Positions 61,700 through 64,000 of a stretch of 64,000 nucleotides of DNA are shown piece by piece. How positions within the stretch are numbered: the first letter of the stretch is position 1; each line of letters begins with the position of its first letter. Made by a program: the position numbers and the translations under genes. Below the pieces are notes generated by a model that was not told where the DNA came from, made no database searches, and saw only the letters and a program-made list of their open reading frames with translations. This DNA comes from Paenibacillus polygoni (lineage in GTDB: Bacteria; Bacillota; Bacilli; Paenibacillales; Paenibacillaceae), in NCBI RefSeq assembly GCF_030263935.1, contig NZ_CP127162.1, positions 1,745,501 to 1,809,500 of the forward strand, read 5' to 3'.

Positions 61700-61996
61700 T
61701 ATTAATTATTTGATGCACCGCTTAGCGTGCATGAGTAATTGATAGTAGATATTAATCATTTGGTGCATCGCATTGCGTGCATGAATGATTGATAGTAGAT
61801 ATTAATCATTCGGTGTACCGCTTAGCGCGCATGAATGATTGATAGTAGATATTAATTATTTGGTGCATCACTTAGTGTGCGTGAATAATTAATAGTAACA
61901 TTAATTGTTTGGTGTATCGCTTAGCGTACATAAATAATTAATGGTTGATATCAATAACTAGTTGCATCACAATAGGAATGCATGGATTATTGAATT
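61698..61996. repeat. Tandem array of six 50-bp hairpin-forming units
   Basis: Units start at 61698, 61748, 61798, 61848, 61898 (49 bp) and 61947 (diverged). Each begins GATATTAAT or similar. Each can fold: an outer AATcATT/AATgATT-type arm, an inner TGCA/TGCA arm, a bulged base, and CGC/GCG around a TTA or ATT loop. Changes in one arm are matched in the other: outer TTATT/AATAA in unit 4 versus TCATT/AATGA in units 2 and 3; CAC/GTG instead of CGC/GCG in unit 4; TGTA/TACA instead of TGCA/TGCA in unit 5. It fills nearly all of the 364-bp gap between ylbN and rpmF. Function unknown. Confidence 0.9.
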
Positions 61997-62063
61997 TTTT
62001 TTGCTGAATACATGACATCTGTGCTATTATGCAACAGTTGATTTTGATAAGGAGGTGGGAATT

Positions 62064-62237
62064 GTGGCAGTACCTCAACGGAGAACATCCAAAACTCGTC
62101 GTGACAAACGTCGTACTCACTTTAAATTGGCAGTGCCAGGTATGGTGAAATGTGAACAATGCGGAGAAATGAAGCTTGCTCATCACGTATGCAAAGTGTG
62201 CGGAACGTACAAATCTAGAGAGATCATCTCTCAATAA
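62064..62237 (+). CDS. rpmF: 50S ribosomal protein L32
   Basis: L32 is a small protein of the large ribosomal subunit. The 57-residue sequence begins [21 protein letters not shown] and has the zinc-binding form with CEQCGE and CKVCGTY, in contrast to cysteine-free variants. GTG 62064 is the start behind a perfect AAGGAGGTGGG. It lies at the end of the hairpin array and is followed by a strong terminator. Confidence 0.97.
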   Translation: MAVPQRRTSKTRRDKRRTHFKLAVPGMVKCEQCGEMKLAHHVCKVCGTYKSREIISQ

Positions 62238-62250
62238 TAGCTTTGCTGCG

Positions 62251-62288
62251 AAATAGTACTCTATCCCAGGATAGAGTACTATTTTTTT
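62251..62288 (+). terminator. Intrinsic terminator of rpmF
   Basis: AAATAGTACTCTATCC (62251-62266) pairs perfectly with GGATAGAGTACTATTT (62269-62284) around two bases, followed by T residues. Confidence 0.9.
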
Positions 62289-62341
62289 GTTAGTAATAAA
62301 GCAGTACTTTCTTTTTGCGCCAGCTTCCTTTATACTAAGCT

Positions 62342-62358
62342 TTAGTACCAGGTTCTAA
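62342..62358. promoter_or_regulatory. FapR operator
   Basis: TTAGTACCAGGTTCTAA matches the 17-bp FapR consensus TTAGTACCTGGTCTTAA at 14 positions and is a good imperfect palindrome. It lies in front of fapR-plsX, just after a possible -10 box TATACT at 62331-62336. FapR bound here would be released by malonyl-CoA. Confidence 0.75.
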
Positions 62359-62369
62359 CCTTGGTTAGA
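62354..62369. promoter_or_regulatory. Perfect 16-bp palindrome overlapping the FapR operator
   Basis: TCTAACCTTGGTTAGA shares five bases with the FapR site and resembles it in reverse order of half-sites. It may be a second FapR site or a hairpin in the leader. Confidence 0.45.
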
Positions 62370-62421
62370 TTGTGATCTAGAAATGGTTTTTAATCATTGC
62401 CTTTAGGTAGGAGATACCTGA

Positions 62422-62449
62422 TTGACGAATGAATAACAGAGAATATAAT
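62422..62449 (+). promoter_or_regulatory. Candidate fapR-plsX promoter
   Basis: TTGACG (62422-62427) and perfect TATAAT (62444-62449) are 16 bp apart, 118 bp before the fapR start and 64 bp after the FapR operator. Two promoters may thus drive fapR-plsX, only one of them directly overlapped by the operator. Confidence 0.55.
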
Positions 62450-62566
62450 GTTTTGAATATATAGATGGTTTGGCTATGCTTTACATAGACTAGACGCGGA
62501 TTAGTTTCACATATACAAGGTGATGATTTAGCCTTGAGATTATAAATTTCGGAAGTAAGGGGGAGC

Positions 62567-63178
62567 TTGGTCATAGAACGCATACCGAAAAGACAGAGGC
62601 AACAGCAACTTGCACAGATGATTGAGGACAATCCTTTTATCACGGATCAAGAGTTAACCAGACTGCTGAAGGTAAGTATTCAAACGATTCGTCTTGATCG
62701 TATGGAACTTGGCATTCCAGAACTGCGTGAGCGGATGAAGCTGATGGCTGAAAGGTCATATGATCAAGTTCGCTCCCTTCCGTTACATGAAGTCATCGGA
62801 GATATTGTTGATCTTCAGCTTGATAAAAGTGGTATTTCCATTTTTGAAATTAAAGATGAACATGTATTCTCTAGAACGGGGATTGCGCGTGGACACTATG
62901 TGTTTGCGCAGGCCAATTCACTTGCTGTAGCGGTCATTAACGATGAGATTGCACTCACTGCCTCCGCAGATATTCGGTTTGTAAGACCGGTTCATTTAGG
63001 AGAAAAGTGTATTGCTAAAGCATATGTTCGTTCGATGCCTGAACAGAAGGGAAAGGCAAAAGTAGAAGTGTTCGCTTATGTCGGAGAGGAAATGGTGTTT
63101 CAAGGAAACTTCGTCATTTACCGATCTGCAAGACAAGATAGCGAAGAGGGAGGTAATCATCATGAGGATCGTCATTGA
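62567..63178 (+). CDS. fapR: Malonyl-CoA-responsive fatty acid regulator FapR
   Basis: FapR represses fatty acid and phospholipid genes until malonyl-CoA binds. The N-terminal helix-turn-helix is RQQQLAQMIEDNPF and TDQELTRLLKVSIQTIRLDR, followed by a linker helix and a hot-dog effector domain (FEIKDEHVFSRTGIARGHYV and later ASADIRFVRPVHLGE). TTG 62567 is the start with AAGGGGGAG directly before it; the spacing is short. The C-terminal end GGNHHEDRH runs over the plsX start by 17 bp, so the two are coupled, as in B. subtilis. Confidence 0.95.
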   Translation: MVIERIPKRQRQQQLAQMIEDNPFITDQELTRLLKVSIQTIRLDRMELGIPELRERMKLMAERSYDQVRSLPLHEVIGDIVDLQLDKSGISIFEIKDEHVFSRTGIARGHYVFAQANSLAVAVINDEIALTASADIRFVRPVHLGEKCIAKAYVRSMPEQKGKAKVEVFAYVGEEMVFQGNFVIYRSARQDSEEGGNHHEDRH

Positions 63179-64000
63179 TGCAATGGGAGGCGACAATGCA
63201 CCGGCTGCAAGTGTAGAAGGTGCCCTTCTTGCCGCTAAGGAATGGAAAGATACCGAGATTGTACTTGTCGGAGACGAAACAGCAATTGCGCCTTATCTTG
63301 GGAATGAACGACCGCAGAACTTGACTGTTCAGCATGCATCGGAAGTGATTACATCCGATGACGAACCTGTTAGAGCTGTTCGCCGCAAGAAAGACGCCTC
63401 GATGGTCGTTGCAGGACGCATGCTTCGTGAAGGCAGTGCAGATGCGATGATCTCAGCTGGAAATACAGGTGCACTGATGACAACAGGGCTGCTCGTAGTA
63501 GGCAGAATGCATGGGATTGAGAGACCTGCCCTTGCTCCTATGATTCCAACCATCGATGATAAGGGAATGCTTGCGCTTGATCTCGGTGCGAATATGGATG
63601 CGAAACCAGAGCATCTTGCGCAGTACGCACTTATGGGAAGCATCTACCGTCAGAAAGTTCAAGGCATTGAGCGCCCGAGAGTGGGCCTTCTGAATGTCGG
63701 TACTGAACCGGGAAAAGGGAATGAACTGACGAAAGTTGCCTATCCTCTTTTGGAGAAGCTGCCGATTCATTTTATTGGAAATGTAGAAGCAAGAGATATT
63801 CTTATGGGAACATGTGATGTACTCGTCTGTGACGGTTTTGCAGGTAATATACTGCTGAAATCAGTAGAAGGCGCAGCGGGTGCTATTTTTGCTCTCTTGA
63901 AAGAACAGTTTACTTCTTCACTGAAGACAAAACTGGCAGCAGCCATGCTTATGCCGGAACTGCGCAGTCTAAAAGGAAAACTCGATTACAAAGAACATGG
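63162..64000 (+). CDS. plsX: Phosphate acyltransferase PlsX (3' end beyond the window)
   Basis: PlsX converts acyl-ACP to acyl-phosphate, the first step of phospholipid synthesis in Firmicutes. The sequence begins MRIVIDAMGGDNAPAASVEG and contains AMISAGNTGALMTTGLLV, ALDLGANMDAKPEHLAQYA, LLNVGTEPGKGNELTKVAYP and CDGFAGNILLKS, all family blocks. The ATG has GGGAGG 8 bases upstream and overlaps the end of fapR. The frame is open to the window edge after 279 codons; the family length is about 330, so roughly 50 residues are missing. fabD is expected next. Confidence 0.96.
   Translation, partial: MRIVIDAMGGDNAPAASVEGALLAAKEWKDTEIVLVGDETAIAPYLGNERPQNLTVQHASEVITSDDEPVRAVRRKKDASMVVAGRMLREGSADAMISAGNTGALMTTGLLVVGRMHGIERPALAPMIPTIDDKGMLALDLGANMDAKPEHLAQYALMGSIYRQKVQGIERPRVGLLNVGTEPGKGNELTKVAYPLLEKLPIHFIGNVEARDILMGTCDVLVCDGFAGNILLKSVEGAAGAIFALLKEQFTSSLKTKLAAAMLMPELRSLKGKLDYKEH

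Noticed and set aside
61698..61996. CRISPR array
   Set aside because: The 50-bp units are contiguous, without unique spacers, and no cas genes are present. Each unit is itself a hairpin.

Overview
The window looks like a chromosomal segment of a low-to-moderate GC Gram-positive spore former, most probably Paenibacillus or a close relative. The evidence is the conserved block rsmD-coaD-ylbJ-ylbL-tmcAL-ylbN-rpmF-fapR-plsX at the right end, the sporulation membrane protein YlbJ, strong AGGAGG-type ribosome binding sites with many TTG and GTG starts, YesM/YesN-type two-component genes beside a CUT1 sugar transporter, and many short intrinsic terminators. No tRNA, rRNA, CRISPR array, prophage or plasmid module was seen.

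Layout. 1-9561: a sugar-uptake operon (histidine kinase, AraC-type response regulator, solute-binding lipoprotein, two permeases, GH42 beta-galactosidase) with a CcpA-like site upstream. It has no ATPase gene, so a shared ATPase elsewhere is implied. 9651-18877: malic enzyme with an ACT domain, a secreted copper-amine-oxidase-N-domain protein, a YqjA-like membrane protein, an FMN split-barrel protein, HelD and adenine deaminase. 18937-20197: a cyclic-di-GMP-I riboswitch in front of a secreted TIM-barrel-like protein. 20256-23682: AraC regulator and YicI-type GH31 alpha-xylosidase, divergent, with a cre site between them. 23875-29097: MFS transporter, two MarR regulators, two GNATs, a TraX-like protein and RpiA; two of these genes seem to lack a standard start codon. 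29304-32171: a free-standing CarH-like B12-binding protein next to a sensor-less hybrid histidine kinase (HisKA-HATPase-REC-Hpt), a candidate light or cobalamin signalling pair. 32354-40176: small housekeeping and unknown enzymes, plus the first copy of a MITE-like repeat. 40264-44284: AraC regulator and uxaB-uxaA for hexuronate breakdown. 44332-46062: an IS3-family element sitting in the loop of the former uxaA terminator. 46098-52726: a QW-repeat protein, a second GH42 with its own AraC regulator, an esterase, an SMP-30 lactonase-like protein and a small membrane protein. 52871-55117: ahpC-ahpF with a Fur/PerR-type box on the promoter. 55776-64000: the conserved ylb/fatty-acid block.

Function. 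Much of the window supports plant polysaccharide use: beta-galactosides, xyloglucan-type alpha-xylosides and galacturonate, each with a local regulator and several with CcpA-like sites. The right end couples CoA synthesis, tRNA modification, ribosomal protein L32 and fatty-acid/phospholipid control (FapR, PlsX).

The most unusual structures are: six tandem 50-bp hairpin units with compensating changes between ylbN and rpmF (61698-61996); the 120-bp inverted-repeat element found twice and as a decayed third copy; the IS inserted in a terminator loop, whose transposase needs two A6G slips; and the B12 sensor/hybrid kinase pair. All functions are inferred from sequence; no database search was run.
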